DNA of 35,992 nucleotides from Thiobacillus denitrificans DSM 12475 (GTDB lineage Bacteria > Pseudomonadota > Gammaproteobacteria > Burkholderiales > Thiobacillaceae), in NCBI RefSeq assembly GCF_000376425.1, contig NZ_AQWL01000018.1, positions 1 through 35,992 of the forward strand. Reading direction: 5' to 3'. Below are positions 1 through 10,468 of this stretch, piece by piece; positions within the stretch are counted from its first letter, which is position 1; the number at the start of each line of letters is the position of its first letter. Both the position numbers and the translations under genes were made by a program. The notes beneath the pieces are model-generated. The model had not been told where the DNA came from. It was given only the letters and a program-made list of their open reading frames with translations, and made no database searches.

Positions 1-4
1 TGAA

Positions 5-1195
<1,191 letters not shown>

Positions 1196-1204
1196 GGCTC
1201 AACA

Positions 1205-1513
1205 ATGCAAAACCAGAAAATCCGCATCCGCCTGAAGGCGTTCGACTACAAACTGATCGACCAGTCGGCGCTTGAAATCGTCGAGACGGCCAAACGCACC
1301 GGTGCCGTGGTCAAGGGGCCGGTCCCGCTGCCGACATCGATCGAGCGTTTTGATGTGTTGCGTTCACCGCACGTCAACAAGACATCGCGCGACCAGTTCG
1401 AGATCCGTACCCATCGTCGTTTGATGGACATCATGGATCCCACGGATAAAACAGTGGATGCACTAATGAAGCTGGATCTGCCCGCCGGCGTCGACGTCGA
1501 AATCAAGTTGTAA
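1205..1513 (+). CDS. rpsJ: 30S ribosomal protein S10
   Basis: Small-subunit head protein; in E. coli it is also NusE, part of antitermination complexes. The 102-residue product has the family N-terminus ([15 protein letters not shown]) and the conserved GPVPLPT loop. It starts 9 bp after tuf, and the AAGG around the tuf stop codon is the only Shine-Dalgarno-like sequence, so coupling to tuf translation is likely. A 124-bp gap with a promoter-like sequence follows, which separates it from the rest of the S10 genes. Confidence 0.98.
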   Translation: MQNQKIRIRLKAFDYKLIDQSALEIVETAKRTGAVVKGPVPLPTSIERFDVLRSPHVNKTSRDQFEIRTHRRLMDIMDPTDKTVDALMKLDLPAGVDVEIKL

Positions 1514-1536
1514 AAAGCGGGCGCCATGGATATAAT
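1508..1536 (+). promoter_or_regulatory. Putative sigma70 promoter before rplC
   Basis: TTGTAA (1508-1513) and a perfect TATAAT (1531-1536) are separated by exactly 17 bp. The -35 box overlaps the last codons of rpsJ. Transcription would start near 1543 and give a leader of about 95 nt before rplC. The ten bases TATAATGCCG recur in the promoter-like site before rplN. Activity is inferred from the motif only. Confidence 0.55.
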
Positions 1537-1637
1537 GCCGCCCCTTCAGCTGTACCAAGTCGCCGGTCAATTGTAATCGGCACCTACAACCCTCGCTCGC
1601 GGCTCTCTGTCGCTGGCTTGAGATAGGAAATACAAAG

Positions 1638-2282
1638 ATGAGTATCGGGCTCGTTGGCCGCAAGGTCGGCATGACCCGCATTTTCACGGAGAACGGTGCG
1701 TCCGTTCCTGTGACTGTGCTGGAAATGTCCAACAATCGTGTGACGCAGGTGCGCACGCCAGAAAATGACGGTTATTCCGCTGTGCAGGTGGCCTTTGGGT
1801 CCCGCCGCAATAGTCGTGTCAATAAGTCGGAAGCGGGTCATTACGCCAAGGCCGGCGTCGACGCGGGTGAACTGCTGCGCGAGTTCCGGGTATCGGCGGA
1901 TGTCGCTTCGCAGTATCAGCCGGGCGCCGCGGTATCGGTCGAATTGTTTCAGGCCGGGCAGAAGGTGGACGTTACCGGTGTGACGCAGGGCAAGGGCTTT
2001 GCGGGCACCATCAAGCGTCACAACTTCAAATCCCAGCGCGCCACCCACGGCAACTCGCGTTCGCACAATGTGCCGGGTTCCATCGGCATGGCGCAGGACC
2101 CGGGTCGCGTGTTTCCGGGCAAGCGCATGTCGGGCCATATGGGCGCGGTGACGTGCACCAAGCAGAATCTGGAGGTCGTGCGTGTCGATGCTGAGCGCGG
2201 CCTGGTGTTGTTGAAAGGCGCTGTTCCGGGTGCCAAGGGTGGCCACGTGGTGGTGCGCCCGGCAGTGAAAGGGGGTGCCTAA
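1638..2282 (+). CDS. rplC: 50S ribosomal protein L3
   Basis: Early-assembly 23S rRNA-binding protein whose central loop reaches toward the peptidyl-transferase centre. The 214-residue protein begins [16 protein letters not shown] and contains the conserved [15 protein letters not shown] and [23 protein letters not shown] segments. AGGAAATACAAAG supplies the ribosome-binding site. The 124-bp upstream gap (1514-1637) is large for this cluster and carries the promoter-like sequence; apart from a small GCCG/CGGC pairing I see no strong hairpin in the leader. The stop overlaps the rplD start by one base (TAATG). Confidence 0.98.
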   Translation: MSIGLVGRKVGMTRIFTENGASVPVTVLEMSNNRVTQVRTPENDGYSAVQVAFGSRRNSRVNKSEAGHYAKAGVDAGELLREFRVSADVASQYQPGAAVSVELFQAGQKVDVTGVTQGKGFAGTIKRHNFKSQRATHGNSRSHNVPGSIGMAQDPGRVFPGKRMSGHMGAVTCTKQNLEVVRVDAERGLVLLKGAVPGAKGGHVVVRPAVKGGA

Positions 2283-2902
2283 TGGATTTGGCTGTCATTA
2301 ACGAGCAGGGTCAGCAGGTGACCAGCGTTGCGGCTTCCGATGAAACCTTCGGTCGCGATTATAACGAGGCGCTGGTACATCAGGTGGTGACGGCGTTCCA
2401 GGCGAACGCGCGCAGCGGTAACCGCGCGCAACTGACGCGTGCCGAGGTGAGTGCCTCCACGCATAAGCCGTGGCGTCAAAAGGGCACCGGCCGTGCGCGT
2501 TCCGGCCGTACATCGAGCCCGATCTGGCGCGGAGGCGGCGTCACGTTCCCGAACAAGCCGAACGAGAACTTCGCCCACAAGGTGAACCGCAAGATGTATC
2601 GCGCGGGCCTCGCAACCATCCTGTCGCAACTGGCGCGTGAGGGCAAGCTCAAGGTGGTAGAGAGCCTGGGCATCGATTCGCCCAAAACCAAGCTGCTGGC
2701 CGGCAAGCTCAAGTCGATGGGCTATGGCAACAAGGTCATGATCATTGCGGACAGCGTGGACGACAACCTGTGGCTGTCGTCGCGCAACCTGCCGAACGTC
2801 TACGTGGTCGAGCCGCATCAGGCTGACCCGTGGAGCCTGGTCAAATTTGGCAACGTGCTGATCACCAAGGCGGCGGTCAAGCAGTTTGAGGAGATGGTGT
2901 GA
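2282..2902 (+). CDS. rplD: 50S ribosomal protein L4
   Basis: Exit-tunnel protein. In E. coli, L4 also represses the S10 operon, which has not been shown here. The 206-residue product contains the family signature [24 protein letters not shown] within its tunnel loop (about residues 60-85). Its start overlaps the rplC stop by one base and its stop overlaps the rplW start by one base, so L3, L4 and L23 are probably translationally coupled. Confidence 0.98.
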   Translation: MDLAVINEQGQQVTSVAASDETFGRDYNEALVHQVVTAFQANARSGNRAQLTRAEVSASTHKPWRQKGTGRARSGRTSSPIWRGGGVTFPNKPNENFAHKVNRKMYRAGLATILSQLAREGKLKVVESLGIDSPKTKLLAGKLKSMGYGNKVMIIADSVDDNLWLSSRNLPNVYVVEPHQADPWSLVKFGNVLITKAAVKQFEEMV

Positions 2903-3207
2903 TGGGTGCGATCAGTCAGGAGCGTCTGCTCAAAGTCATTCTCGCGCCGGTGATCTCCGAAAAGAGCACGCGTGTTGCGGACAAGCAGAATCAGGTGGTG
3001 TTTCGCGTGCTGCCCGACGCGACCAAGCAGGAAATCGGAGCGGCGGTTGCAAGTCTGTTCAAGGTTGAGGTTGCGGGTGTGCAGGTGCTGAACGTCAAGG
3101 GCAAAATCAAGCGCACCGGTCGTGTCACGGGCCGCCGCGACAACTGGAAGAAAGCGTATGTCACCCTGAAGCCGGGTCAGGACATCGACTTCGCGTCCGG
3201 TCAGTAA
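2902..3207 (+). CDS. rplW: 50S ribosomal protein L23
   Basis: Exit-tunnel rim protein; docking site for trigger factor and SRP. The ATG at 2902 is chosen over the GTG at 2899 because GAGGAG (2888-2893) is well spaced for it and it overlaps the rplD stop by one base. The resulting 101-residue protein has the family pattern [18 protein letters not shown] and [24 protein letters not shown]. Confidence 0.97.
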   Translation: MGAISQERLLKVILAPVISEKSTRVADKQNQVVFRVLPDATKQEIGAAVASLFKVEVAGVQVLNVKGKIKRTGRVTGRRDNWKKAYVTLKPGQDIDFASGQ

Positions 3208-3218
3208 GGAAGAAAATC

Positions 3219-4046
3219 ATGGCATTGATTAAAGTCAAACCCACCTCTGCCGGCCGTCGCGCAGTCGTCAAGGTCGTCACCCCGGGGCTGCATAAAGGCA
3301 AGCCGGTCGCAGCGCTGCTCGAACCGAAGAAACGTGGCTCCGGCCGCAACCACCATGGTCATATCACGGTGCGCCACAAAGGCGGCGGCCATAAGCAGCA
3401 TTATCGTGTGGTTGATTTCCGCCGCAACAAGGATGGGGTCGTGGCCAAGGTTGAACGGCTGGAGTATGACCCCAACCGCTCCGCGCATCTGGCTTTGCTG
3501 TGTTACGCCGATGGCGAACGCCGCTACATCATTGCTCCGCGCGGCGTTCAGGTCGGCGCACAGTTGGTGAGTGGTGCCGAGGCGCCGATCAAGGTGGGCA
3601 ACTGCATGCCGCTACGCAGCATTCCGGTCGGCAGCACGGTGCACTGTGTCGAGATGATGCCCGGCAAGGGCGCGCAGATTGCCCGCTCTGCGGGTACGTC
3701 GGTCCAGCTGCAGGCGCGCGAGGGCAGTTATGCCCAGTTGCGGCTGCGTTCCGGTGAAATCCGCAAGGTGCACGTTGATTGCCGTGCCACCCTGGGCGAA
3801 GTGGGCAACGAAGAGCACAGCCTGCGCTCGATCGGCAAGGCGGGCGCCAATCGCTGGCGCGGCATTCGCCCGACAGTGCGCGGCGTGGTGATGAACCCGG
3901 TGGACCACCCGCATGGCGGCGGTGAGGGCCGGACTGCGGCGGGTCGTCATCCGGTCAGCCCGTGGGGTACCCCGACCAAGGGTTATCGCACCCGCAGCAA
4001 CAAGCGCACCTCCAACATGATCGTCCGCCGCCGTCAAGCGCGCTGA
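3219..4046 (+). CDS. rplB: 50S ribosomal protein L2
   Basis: Primary 23S rRNA-binding protein needed for subunit association and peptidyl-transferase activity. At 275 residues it matches the family (E. coli 273). The near-invariant [14 protein letters not shown] motif, with the functionally important histidine, lies at about residues 226-239. TAAGGAAG gives a good ribosome-binding site 11 bp after rplW. Confidence 0.98.
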   Translation: MALIKVKPTSAGRRAVVKVVTPGLHKGKPVAALLEPKKRGSGRNHHGHITVRHKGGGHKQHYRVVDFRRNKDGVVAKVERLEYDPNRSAHLALLCYADGERRYIIAPRGVQVGAQLVSGAEAPIKVGNCMPLRSIPVGSTVHCVEMMPGKGAQIARSAGTSVQLQAREGSYAQLRLRSGEIRKVHVDCRATLGEVGNEEHSLRSIGKAGANRWRGIRPTVRGVVMNPVDHPHGGGEGRTAAGRHPVSPWGTPTKGYRTRSNKRTSNMIVRRRQAR

Positions 4047-4061
4047 TTGAGGTAGAAAGAT

Positions 4062-4337
4062 ATGGCACGTTCAATTAAAAAAGGCCCTTTCGTCGATGGG
4101 CATTTGCTGAAAAAGATTGAGGCCGTTCGCGGTTCCAATGACAAGCGTCCGATCAAGACCTGGTCGCGCCGCTCCACCGTGCTGCCCGATTTCATCGGCT
4201 TGACGATCGCGGTGCATAACGGTCGCCAGCATGTTCCGGTGTTCGTGACTGAGAACATGGTCGGCCATAAGCTGGGTGAGTTTTCCCTGACGCGTACCTT
4301 CAAGGGACACGTTGCGGACAAGAAGGCGAAGAAATAA
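4062..4337 (+). CDS. rpsS: 30S ribosomal protein S19
   Basis: Head protein of the small subunit that forms a complex with S13 near the A-site tRNA. The 91-residue product begins [15 protein letters not shown] and contains [14 protein letters not shown] and [17 protein letters not shown], all diagnostic. It sits between rplB and rplV with short spacers and a TTGAGGTAG ribosome-binding site. Confidence 0.98.
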   Translation: MARSIKKGPFVDGHLLKKIEAVRGSNDKRPIKTWSRRSTVLPDFIGLTIAVHNGRQHVPVFVTENMVGHKLGEFSLTRTFKGHVADKKAKK

Positions 4338-4347
4338 GGAGCGCATG

Positions 4348-4677
4348 ATGGAAGTTTCTGCGATTTTGCGTGGTACCCGCCTGTCCGCCCAGAAAGGCCG
4401 TCTGGTTGCTGACCAGATCCGCGGCCTGCGCGTGGAGAAGGCATTGAACATCCTGGCCTTCAGCCCGAAAAAAGGCGCCGGAATCATCAAGAAAGTGCTT
4501 GAGTCGGCGATTGCCAATGCCGAGCACAACGAAGGTGCCGACATTGATGCCCTGACAGTCAAAACGATCTGTGTTGACCAGGGGGCCGTGCTGAAGCGTT
4601 TTACCGCCCGTGCCAAAGGCCGTGGCAACCGTATTAGCAAGCCGACTTGTCACATTACCGTGACGGTCGGGGATTGA
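4348..4677 (+). CDS. rplV: 50S ribosomal protein L22
   Basis: Exit-tunnel protein with the extended hairpin that lines the tunnel next to L4. Two adjacent ATGs occur (4345 and 4348). The second is preferred because AAGGAG (4336-4341) is then 6 nt away rather than 3, and [19 protein letters not shown] matches the usual family start. That gives 109 residues (E. coli 110). The tail [23 protein letters not shown] is the hairpin and C-terminal strand. Confidence 0.96.
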   Translation: MEVSAILRGTRLSAQKGRLVADQIRGLRVEKALNILAFSPKKGAGIIKKVLESAIANAEHNEGADIDALTVKTICVDQGAVLKRFTARAKGRGNRISKPTCHITVTVGD

Positions 4678-4686
4678 GGAAGCGCC

Positions 4687-5391
4687 ATGGGACAAAAAAT
4701 ACATCCGATCGGGTTCCGTCTTGGTGTTCAGCGCATCTGGACGGCCAAGTGGTACGGCTCGAACCGTAATTTTTCCAGCACACTGCTGGAGGACATCAAG
4801 GTTCGCGACTACCTGAAGAAAAAACTGGCCCACGCTTCGGTCTCCAAAGTGCTGATCGAGCGTCCTGCGAAGAATGCACGCATCACGATTTTCAGTGGCC
4901 GCCCCGGTGTGGTGATCGGCAAGAAAGGTGAGGACATCGAAGTCCTGCGCGGCGAGCTTTCGCGTCTGATGTCGGTACCTGTACATGTCAATATCGAAGA
5001 AGTGCGCAAGCCGGAAACCGATGCGCAGATCGTAGCCGACGGCATCGCTCAGCAGCTTGAAAAACGCGTGATGTTCCGCCGTGCCATGAAGCGTGCCATG
5101 CAGAATGCCATGCGTCTGGGGGCGCAAGGCATCAAGATCATGAGTTCGGGTCGTCTGAACGGAGCGGAGATCGCCCGTACAGAGTGGTACCGTGAAGGTC
5201 GTGTGCCGCTGCACACCCTGCGCGCAGAAATCGATTATGGCTTTGCAGAAGCCAAGACCACCTATGGCATCATCGGCATCAAGGTTTGGGTATACAAAGG
5301 CGATGCGCTCAACCGTGGCGAGCAGCCTGTGGCAGCCGATCAGGAAAAGCGCGGCAAGAAATCAGGAGTGAAACATGCTGCAGCCAGCTAG
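4687..5391 (+). CDS. rpsC: 30S ribosomal protein S3
   Basis: Protein at the mRNA entry channel; in E. coli S3, S4 and S5 together show helicase activity. The 234-residue protein has the type-2 KH domain motif [15 protein letters not shown] around residues 72-86 and the C-terminal segment [14 protein letters not shown]. Its last 17 bases overlap the start of rplP, the longest overlap in the cluster, and the rplP ribosome-binding site AGGAG lies inside rpsC. Confidence 0.98.
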   Translation: MGQKIHPIGFRLGVQRIWTAKWYGSNRNFSSTLLEDIKVRDYLKKKLAHASVSKVLIERPAKNARITIFSGRPGVVIGKKGEDIEVLRGELSRLMSVPVHVNIEEVRKPETDAQIVADGIAQQLEKRVMFRRAMKRAMQNAMRLGAQGIKIMSSGRLNGAEIARTEWYREGRVPLHTLRAEIDYGFAEAKTTYGIIGIKVWVYKGDALNRGEQPVAADQEKRGKKSGVKHAAAS

Positions 5392-5791
5392 AAGGAAATT
5401 CCGCAAGGAACAGAAAGGCCGTAATACCGGACTGGCGACCCGTGGCGCCAACGTGAGTTTTGGCGACTTCGGCCTGAAAGCGGTCGGCCGTGGCCGCCTG
5501 ACTGCGCGCCAGATTGAGGCGGCACGTCGTGCAATGACGCGCCACATCAAGCGCGGTGGCCGCATCTGGATTCGTATTTTTCCGGACAAGCCGATTTCAC
5601 GTAAGCCCGCAGAAGTGCGTATGGGTAACGGCAAAGGCGCGCCGGAGTACTACGTCGCTGAAATCCAACCGGGCAAGGTTTTGTACGAGATGGATGGTGT
5701 GAACGAGGAGCTGGCACGCGAGGCGTTCCGCCTGGCAGCTGCCAAGCTGCCGATCGCAACCACCTTCGTTACTCGCATGATCGGGAGCTGA
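5375..5791 (+). CDS. rplP: 50S ribosomal protein L16
   Basis: Protein at the A-site side of the 50S subunit that stabilises tRNA accommodation. The 138-residue product begins [19 protein letters not shown] and includes [20 protein letters not shown], the family signature. It starts within rpsC, preceded by CAGGAGTGAAAC. E. coli L16 is hydroxylated on a conserved arginine; the segment is present here but modification cannot be judged from sequence. Confidence 0.98.
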   Translation: MLQPARRKFRKEQKGRNTGLATRGANVSFGDFGLKAVGRGRLTARQIEAARRAMTRHIKRGGRIWIRIFPDKPISRKPAEVRMGNGKGAPEYYVAEIQPGKVLYEMDGVNEELAREAFRLAAAKLPIATTFVTRMIGS

Positions 5792-5794
5792 GTG

Positions 5795-5989
5795 ATGAAT
5801 ACACAAGAAATGCGCGGCAAGGATGCCGTAGAACTGAAGCAGGAACTCGAATCCCTGCTGCGTGCCCACTTTGCGCTGCGTATGCAGGTGGCCACCCAGC
5901 AATCGAACAAAACTGCCGACTTGGGCAAGTTGCGCCGTGATATTGCCCGGGTCAAGACCATTATGCGCGAGAAGGCGGGTCAAGCATGA
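5795..5989 (+). CDS. rpmC: 50S ribosomal protein L29
   Basis: Small two-helix protein near the exit tunnel and close to L23. The ATG at 5795 is preferred to the GTG at 5792 because GGGAG (5783-5787) is then spaced by 7 nt. The product has 64 residues, typical for the family, with [19 protein letters not shown] and [18 protein letters not shown]. Its stop overlaps the rpsQ start as ATGA. Confidence 0.95.
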   Translation: MNTQEMRGKDAVELKQELESLLRAHFALRMQVATQQSNKTADLGKLRRDIARVKTIMREKAGQA

Positions 5990-6249
5990 CTGAAGTCAAG
6001 AAAATGGTTCGCACCCTGACAGGGCGTGTGGTGAGCGACAAGATGAACAAGACGGTGACGGTGCTGGTCGAGCGTCGCGTCAAGCATCCGGTTATCGGCA
6101 AGATTATCCGGCTGTCCAAGAAGTATCACGCTCACGATGAAAACAACGAGTTTCACGAGGGTGATACGGTGCAGATCGAGGAGTCACGCAAGCTGTCACG
6201 CACTAAGGCGTGGACGGTAAGCAAGCTGATTGATCGGGCGCGCGTATAA
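5986..6249 (+). CDS. rpsQ: 30S ribosomal protein S17
   Basis: Early-assembly OB-fold protein that binds 16S rRNA. The 87-residue product contains [25 protein letters not shown] and [15 protein letters not shown], which are diagnostic. It overlaps rpmC by 4 nt. It is the last gene of the S10 block; a 169-bp gap with promoter-like and hairpin sequence follows. Confidence 0.98.
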   Translation: MTEVKKMVRTLTGRVVSDKMNKTVTVLVERRVKHPVIGKIIRLSKKYHAHDENNEFHEGDTVQIEESRKLSRTKAWTVSKLIDRARV

Positions 6250-6252
6250 CGC

Positions 6253-6281
6253 TTGCGTAAAATGCAGTTGCCCGGTATAAT
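6253..6281 (+). promoter_or_regulatory. Putative promoter in the rpsQ-rplN gap
   Basis: TTGCGT (6253-6258) and a perfect TATAAT (6276-6281) are 17 bp apart. The -10 box forms the loop of a small hairpin with arms CCCGG (6271-6275) and CCGGG (6283-6287) followed by TTTT, so promoter and terminator-like elements coincide. Downstream, CCGGTTGG occurs at 6292 and 6303, a shorter CCGGTT at 6317, and ACTGGCCGCCAGT (6378-6390) is a dyad. Together these make a 130-nt leader for rplN. Function is inferred. Confidence 0.5.
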
Positions 6282-6291
6282 GCCGGGTTTT
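6271..6291 (+). terminator. Small terminator-like hairpin before rplN
   Basis: CCCGG and CCGGG pair around the 7-nt loop TATAATG and are followed by four T. The five-pair stem is short, so at most this would be a partial attenuator of read-through from the S10 genes. It contains the putative rplN -10 box. Confidence 0.3.
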
Positions 6292-6418
6292 CCGGTTGGT
6301 GGCCGGTTGGTTTTGTCCGGTTCGCTGACTCAAGCAGTTCCGCGTATAGCGGGATTTTCTCCCGAACGGGTTCCAAGACTGGCCGCCAGTGTGGTGGATT
6401 AAGTTGGAGGCAATTTAA

Positions 6419-6787
6419 ATGATTCAGATGCAGTCCGTATTGGACGTGGCAGACAATACCGGTGCGCGCTCGGTTATGTGCATCAAGGTATTGGGCGGCA
6501 GTCATCGCCGCTATGCGGGCGTGGGTGATGTCATCAAGGTCACCATCAAGGATGCTGCGCCGCGCGGCCGTGTGAAAAAAGGCGACATTTACAACGCTGT
6601 GGTGGTTCGTACTGCCAAGGGCGTGCGTCGGCCCGATGGTTCGCTGGTGCGCTTCGACGGCAATGCGGCGGTGCTGCTGAATAATAAATTAGAGCCGATC
6701 GGCACCCGTATTTTCGGGCCGGTCACCCGTGAGCTGCGTACCGAGAAGTTCATGAAGATCGTCTCGCTGGCGCCCGAGGTTCTGTGA
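6419..6787 (+). CDS. rplN: 50S ribosomal protein L14
   Basis: Interface protein that forms intersubunit bridges with 16S rRNA; also the docking site of the silencing factor RsfS. The 122-residue product begins [18 protein letters not shown], the family signature, and ends [25 protein letters not shown] is a strong ribosome-binding site. It opens the spc block after a 169-bp structured gap. Confidence 0.98.
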   Translation: MIQMQSVLDVADNTGARSVMCIKVLGGSHRRYAGVGDVIKVTIKDAAPRGRVKKGDIYNAVVVRTAKGVRRPDGSLVRFDGNAAVLLNNKLEPIGTRIFGPVTRELRTEKFMKIVSLAPEVL

Positions 6788-6796
6788 GAGGGAATC

Positions 6797-7120
6797 ATGG
6801 CACGTATTCGTAAAAGTGATCAAGTGATCGTTCTGGCCGGGAAAGACAAGGGTAAGCGCGGTGTTGTGCTCAGGGTGCTTGATGATGGTCATGTGCTGGT
6901 CGAGGGCGTGAATCGCGTCAAGAAACACCAGAAGCCCAATCCCATGCGCAATATCCAGGGCGGGATCGTCGAAAAAGAAATGCCGATCCAGGCTTCCAAC
7001 GTCGCGTTGTTCAACGTGGGTACGCAGAAGGCTGATCGCGTGGGTTACAAGGTGCTGGAGGACGGCCGCAAGGTGCGCGTGTACAAGTCCAATGGCGAAA
7101 TGGTTGACGCTCAGGGGTGA
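6797..7120 (+). CDS. rplX: 50S ribosomal protein L24
   Basis: Assembly initiator protein with an N-terminal KOW motif ([21 protein letters not shown], about residues 3-23). The 107-residue length is normal. It lies 9 bp after rplN and 2 bp before rplE. Confidence 0.97.
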   Translation: MARIRKSDQVIVLAGKDKGKRGVVLRVLDDGHVLVEGVNRVKKHQKPNPMRNIQGGIVEKEMPIQASNVALFNVGTQKADRVGYKVLEDGRKVRVYKSNGEMVDAQG

Positions 7121-7122
7121 TC

Positions 7123-7662
7123 ATGGCGCGTTTTCAAGAATTTTATCGTGAGACGGTGGTGCCCAAGCTGATTGAACAGTTTGGTTATAAGTCCGTCATG
7201 GAAGTGCCGCGTATCCAGAAGGTCACCCTGAACATGGGGGTCGGCGAAGCGGTGGCTGACAAGAAGGTGATGGACCATGCGGTGTCTGACATGCAGAAGA
7301 TCGCGGGCCAGAAGCCGGTTGTCACCAAGTCCAAAAAATCCATTGCGGGCTTCAAGATCCGTGAGGATTATCCGGTCGGTTGCATGGTGACACTGCGTCG
7401 TGCGCAGATGTTTGAATTCCTCGATCGTCTGGTTACGGTGGCAATGCCGCGTATCCGCGATTTTCGCGGTGTTTCGGGCAAATCCTTTGACGGTCGTGGC
7501 AACTACAACATGGGCGTCAGGGAACAGATTATTTTTCCCGAGATCGAGTATGACAAGATTGATGCGTTGCGCGGGATGAATATCACGATCACAACCACAG
7601 CCAAGACTGATGATGAAGCGCGGGCTCTGCTTGCCGCCTTCAGTTTCCCGTTCAAGAATTGA
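7123..7662 (+). CDS. rplE: 50S ribosomal protein L5
   Basis: Central-protuberance protein that binds 5S rRNA and contacts P-site tRNA. The ATG at 7123 (preceded by CAGGGGTGATC) gives 179 residues, the same as E. coli; a GTG at 7117 would overlap rplX and is less likely. Conserved stretches include [18 protein letters not shown] and [21 protein letters not shown]. Confidence 0.97.
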   Translation: MARFQEFYRETVVPKLIEQFGYKSVMEVPRIQKVTLNMGVGEAVADKKVMDHAVSDMQKIAGQKPVVTKSKKSIAGFKIREDYPVGCMVTLRRAQMFEFLDRLVTVAMPRIRDFRGVSGKSFDGRGNYNMGVREQIIFPEIEYDKIDALRGMNITITTTAKTDDEARALLAAFSFPFKN

Positions 7663-7669
7663 GGTAGGC

Positions 7670-7975
7670 ATGGCCAAGTTATCCTTGATTAATCGTGAAG
7701 AAAAGCGCGCGCGCATGGTAAAAAAATATGCCGCCAAGCGTGCCGAGATCAAAGCGCTGATCTCCAACTCGCAGACCAGCGATGAAGATCGCATGGCGGC
7801 CTATCAGGCTTTGCAGGCTCTGCCGCGCAATGCCAGCCCGGTGCGTCAGCGCAACCGCTGTCAGTTGACGGGGCGCCCGCGTGGTGTGTTCAGCAAATTT
7901 GGCCTGGCGCGCGGCAAGTTGCGTGAATATGCGATGCGGGGCGAAATTCCTGGCATCGCCAAGGCAAGCTGGTAA
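7670..7975 (+). CDS. rpsN: 30S ribosomal protein S14 (zinc-free form)
   Basis: Head protein of the small subunit. The start is ATG 7670, seven bases after the rplE stop, with GAGGTAG as ribosome-binding site. The 101-residue length and the absence of CxxC pairs mark it as the longer, zinc-independent (C-minus) form, as in E. coli. The signature [21 protein letters not shown] is present. S4 and L36 in this cluster do carry zinc-type cysteines. Confidence 0.97.
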   Translation: MAKLSLINREEKRARMVKKYAAKRAEIKALISNSQTSDEDRMAAYQALQALPRNASPVRQRNRCQLTGRPRGVFSKFGLARGKLREYAMRGEIPGIAKASW

Positions 7976-7987
7976 GGGGTAGACGAT

Positions 7988-8383
7988 ATGAGTATGAGTG
8001 ATCCCATCGCGGACATGCTGACCCGCATTCGCAATGCGCAGGCAGTTGAGAAGGCGGTTGTCCTGATGCCTTCATCGAAAGTCAAAGTGGCTATAGCCAA
8101 GGTGCTGAAGGACGAGGGTTATATCGAGGATTTCGTCATTCGTGGCGAAACAGGAAAACCCGAGCTTGAGCTGCAGCTGAAATATTACGCAGGGCGCCCG
8201 GTGATTGAGCGCATTGAGCGCGTGAGCAAGCCTGGCTTGCGAGTCTACAAGGGTGCCGAGGAGCTGCCGCGCGTCATGAATGGCCTCGGCGTGGCGATCG
8301 TCTCCACCTCGAGTGGCGTGATGGCAGACCGCCATGCGCGCGCCAAGGGTGTGGGCGGTGAAGTCCTGTGCGTGGTTGCGTAA
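7988..8383 (+). CDS. rpsH: 30S ribosomal protein S8
   Basis: Binds the central domain of 16S rRNA; in E. coli it also represses the spc operon by binding rplE mRNA. The 131-residue protein begins [18 protein letters not shown] and ends with the conserved [20 protein letters not shown] segment. I did not identify an S8-binding structure near rplE. Confidence 0.98.
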   Translation: MSMSDPIADMLTRIRNAQAVEKAVVLMPSSKVKVAIAKVLKDEGYIEDFVIRGETGKPELELQLKYYAGRPVIERIERVSKPGLRVYKGAEELPRVMNGLGVAIVSTSSGVMADRHARAKGVGGEVLCVVA

Positions 8384-8395
8384 AAGGGAGCGGAT

Positions 8396-8926
8396 ATGTC
8401 ACGTGTAGCCAATAATCCTATTGCGTTGCCTAAAGGCGTCGAAGTCACGCTGGGCGGTGCGGTCTCGGTCAAGGGGCCTCTGGGGGCGATGAGTCAGGCG
8501 ATGTCGACTGACGTGTCGGTCGCGCTTAATGACGGGGTGCTGACTTTTGCACCTACCAGCGAAAGCATCCAGGCGAATGCGATGGCAGGTACGATGCGCG
8601 CGCTGGTCAACAATATGGTGCAGGGTGTTTCCAGGGGTTTCGAAAAGAAGCTTTTGCTGGTCGGGGTCGGCTATCGTGCCCAGGCTCAGGGCGATGCGCT
8701 CAACCTGACGCTGGGCTTCTCGCATCCTGTTGTGCACAAGATGCCCGCCGGCATCAAGGTTGAAACCCCGACGCAGACCGAGATTGTGATCAAGGGTATC
8801 GATCGCCAGGTCGTTGGGCAGGTGGCCGCCGACGTGCGCGCATATCGTCCGCCGGAGCCTTATAAGGGCAAGGGTGTTCGCTATAGCGACGAAGTGGTGA
8901 TCAAGAAAGAGACCAAGAAGAAGTAA
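8396..8926 (+). CDS. rplF: 50S ribosomal protein L6
   Basis: Protein near the GTPase-associated region of the 50S subunit, made of two similar domains. The 176-residue product contains the family signature [14 protein letters not shown] near the C-terminus (about residues 155-168). AAAGGGAG precedes the start. Confidence 0.98.
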   Translation: MSRVANNPIALPKGVEVTLGGAVSVKGPLGAMSQAMSTDVSVALNDGVLTFAPTSESIQANAMAGTMRALVNNMVQGVSRGFEKKLLLVGVGYRAQAQGDALNLTLGFSHPVVHKMPAGIKVETPTQTEIVIKGIDRQVVGQVAADVRAYRPPEPYKGKGVRYSDEVVIKKETKKK

Positions 8927-8942
8927 GGCTTAAGGACAGACA

Positions 8943-9296
8943 ATGAACACCAAGCAATCACGGATTCGCAGAGCGCGCAAAACCCGCGCCAAAATCGCGG
9001 CCGTCAAGGCGACCCGCCTGGCAATTCACCGCACCAACAGCCACATTTACGCCCAGATCATTTCGGCGGATGGCGGCACGGTCATGACCAGTGCGTCCTC
9101 CAACGACAAGGAGCTGCGTGCCGCTTTGGGTAACGGCGGTAACGTGGCGGCGGCAGCTGCCGTTGGCAAGCGCCTGGCCGAGAAGGCCAAGGATCTAGGC
9201 ATTGAAAAAGTGGCTTTCGATCGTGCTGGCTTCAGGTTTCATGGGCGAGTGAAAGCCCTCGCTGAAGCGGCCCGCGAAGGCGGTTTGGTATTTTAA
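8943..9296 (+). CDS. rplR: 50S ribosomal protein L18
   Basis: 5S rRNA-binding protein of the central protuberance. The 117 residues begin [18 protein letters not shown] and end with the conserved [25 protein letters not shown]. It is 16 bp after rplF with TTAAGGACAGAC as ribosome-binding site. Confidence 0.98.
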   Translation: MNTKQSRIRRARKTRAKIAAVKATRLAIHRTNSHIYAQIISADGGTVMTSASSNDKELRAALGNGGNVAAAAAVGKRLAEKAKDLGIEKVAFDRAGFRFHGRVKALAEAAREGGLVF

Positions 9297-9311
9297 CGAG
9301 GCAGACTCAAG

Positions 9312-9827
9312 ATGGCCCGTACAGCACCTACTAGTAACGAAGAGCGCGGCGACGGCTTGCGCGAGAAGATGATTTCGGTCAACCGCGTCACCAAAGTGGT
9401 GAAGGGCGGCCGGATCATGGGATTTGCCGCGCTGACCGTGGTCGGCGACGGCGATGGCGGCATCGGCATGGGCAAGGGCAAGTCCCGCGAAGTGCCGGTG
9501 GCCGTACAGAAGGCAATGGAAGAGGCTCGCCGCAAGCTGGTCAAGATCAGCCTGAAGAACGGCACCTTCCATCATACGGTGGTGGGACAGCACGGCGCTT
9601 CGCGTGTGTTGATCCAGCCGGCATCGGAAGGTACGGGCATTATTGCAGGCGGGGCGATGCGCGCCGTTTTCGAGGTGATGGGCGTGCAGAACGTGCTTGC
9701 CAAGTGCCTGGGCTCGACCAATCCCTACAACGTCGTGCGTGCGACGATCGATGGCCTGCTGAAAATGTCCACGCCGTCCGAGATTGCGGCCAAGCGCGGC
9801 AAGTCTGTCGAAGACATCACGGGGTAA
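9312..9827 (+). CDS. rpsE: 30S ribosomal protein S5
   Basis: Fidelity-related protein at the back of the decoding region. The 171-residue product has the dsRBD-like N-terminal segment [21 protein letters not shown] and the conserved [17 protein letters not shown]. The family position linked to spectinomycin resistance falls near VTKVVKGG and looks wild type by eye. Confidence 0.98.
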   Translation: MARTAPTSNEERGDGLREKMISVNRVTKVVKGGRIMGFAALTVVGDGDGGIGMGKGKSREVPVAVQKAMEEARRKLVKISLKNGTFHHTVVGQHGASRVLIQPASEGTGIIAGGAMRAVFEVMGVQNVLAKCLGSTNPYNVVRATIDGLLKMSTPSEIAAKRGKSVEDITG

Positions 9828-9830
9828 GCC

Positions 9831-10016
9831 ATGAGCGAGCAGAAAAAAATCAGGGTGACGCTGGTCAAAAGCTTGATCGGCACCAAGGCGCCGCATCGCG
9901 CCTGTGTGCGTGGCTTGGGCCTGCGTCGAATGCATCATACGGTCGAGGTGCTTGATACACCGGAAAACCGCGGGATGATTTCCCGAGTCGCCTATCTGGT
10001 GAAGTGCGAGGCTTAA
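9831..10016 (+). CDS. rpmD: 50S ribosomal protein L30
   Basis: Small peripheral 50S protein, absent from some lineages. The 61 residues include [25 protein letters not shown] and [13 protein letters not shown]. It is three bases after rpsE and is followed directly by the rplO ATG with no spacer. Confidence 0.97.
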   Translation: MSEQKKIRVTLVKSLIGTKAPHRACVRGLGLRRMHHTVEVLDTPENRGMISRVAYLVKCEA

Positions 10017-10451
10017 ATGGAACTGAACGATATTAAACCGGCTGACGGCGCCAAGAAGAACAAGCGTCGTTTGGGTCGTGGCATTGGCTCCGGCCTGGGT
10101 AAAACTGCGGGACGTGGCCACAAGGGTCAGAAATCCCGAGCAGGAGGCTTCCACAAAGTGGGCTTTGAGGGCGGCCAGATGCCGATGCATCGTCGTCTGC
10201 CTAAGCGTGGCTTCGTTTCGCTGACCAAGGCTGATACGGCGCATGTCCGTCTATTCGAGCTGGCGTCGGTGGGGATGGACGAGATCGATTTGCTGGTGCT
10301 GAAGCAGGCCGGCATCATCGGTGCCGCGGCTAAAACCGCCAAGGTTTATCTGGCCGGCGAAATCGGCAAGGCGGTCAAGTTGCGCGGTATTGCCGTGACC
10401 AAGGGAGCGCGTGCTGCGATCGAGGCCGCGGGCGGCAGCATCGCCGACTGA
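10017..10451 (+). CDS. rplO: 50S ribosomal protein L15
   Basis: Late-assembly 50S protein. The 144 residues have the glycine- and arginine-rich N-terminus [26 protein letters not shown] (about 13-38) and the [20 protein letters not shown] signature. The ATG follows the rpmD TAA directly, so translation is probably coupled. It precedes secY as in other bacteria. Confidence 0.98.
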   Translation: MELNDIKPADGAKKNKRRLGRGIGSGLGKTAGRGHKGQKSRAGGFHKVGFEGGQMPMHRRLPKRGFVSLTKADTAHVRLFELASVGMDEIDLLVLKQAGIIGAAAKTAKVYLAGEIGKAVKLRGIAVTKGARAAIEAAGGSIAD

Positions 10452-10468
10452 GTCAGAGGATATACGCT

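Noticed and set aside
9195-10244. 349-codon minus-strand frame across rplR, rpsE, rpmD and rplO
   Set aside because: It crosses four conserved genes and has no recognisable domain.
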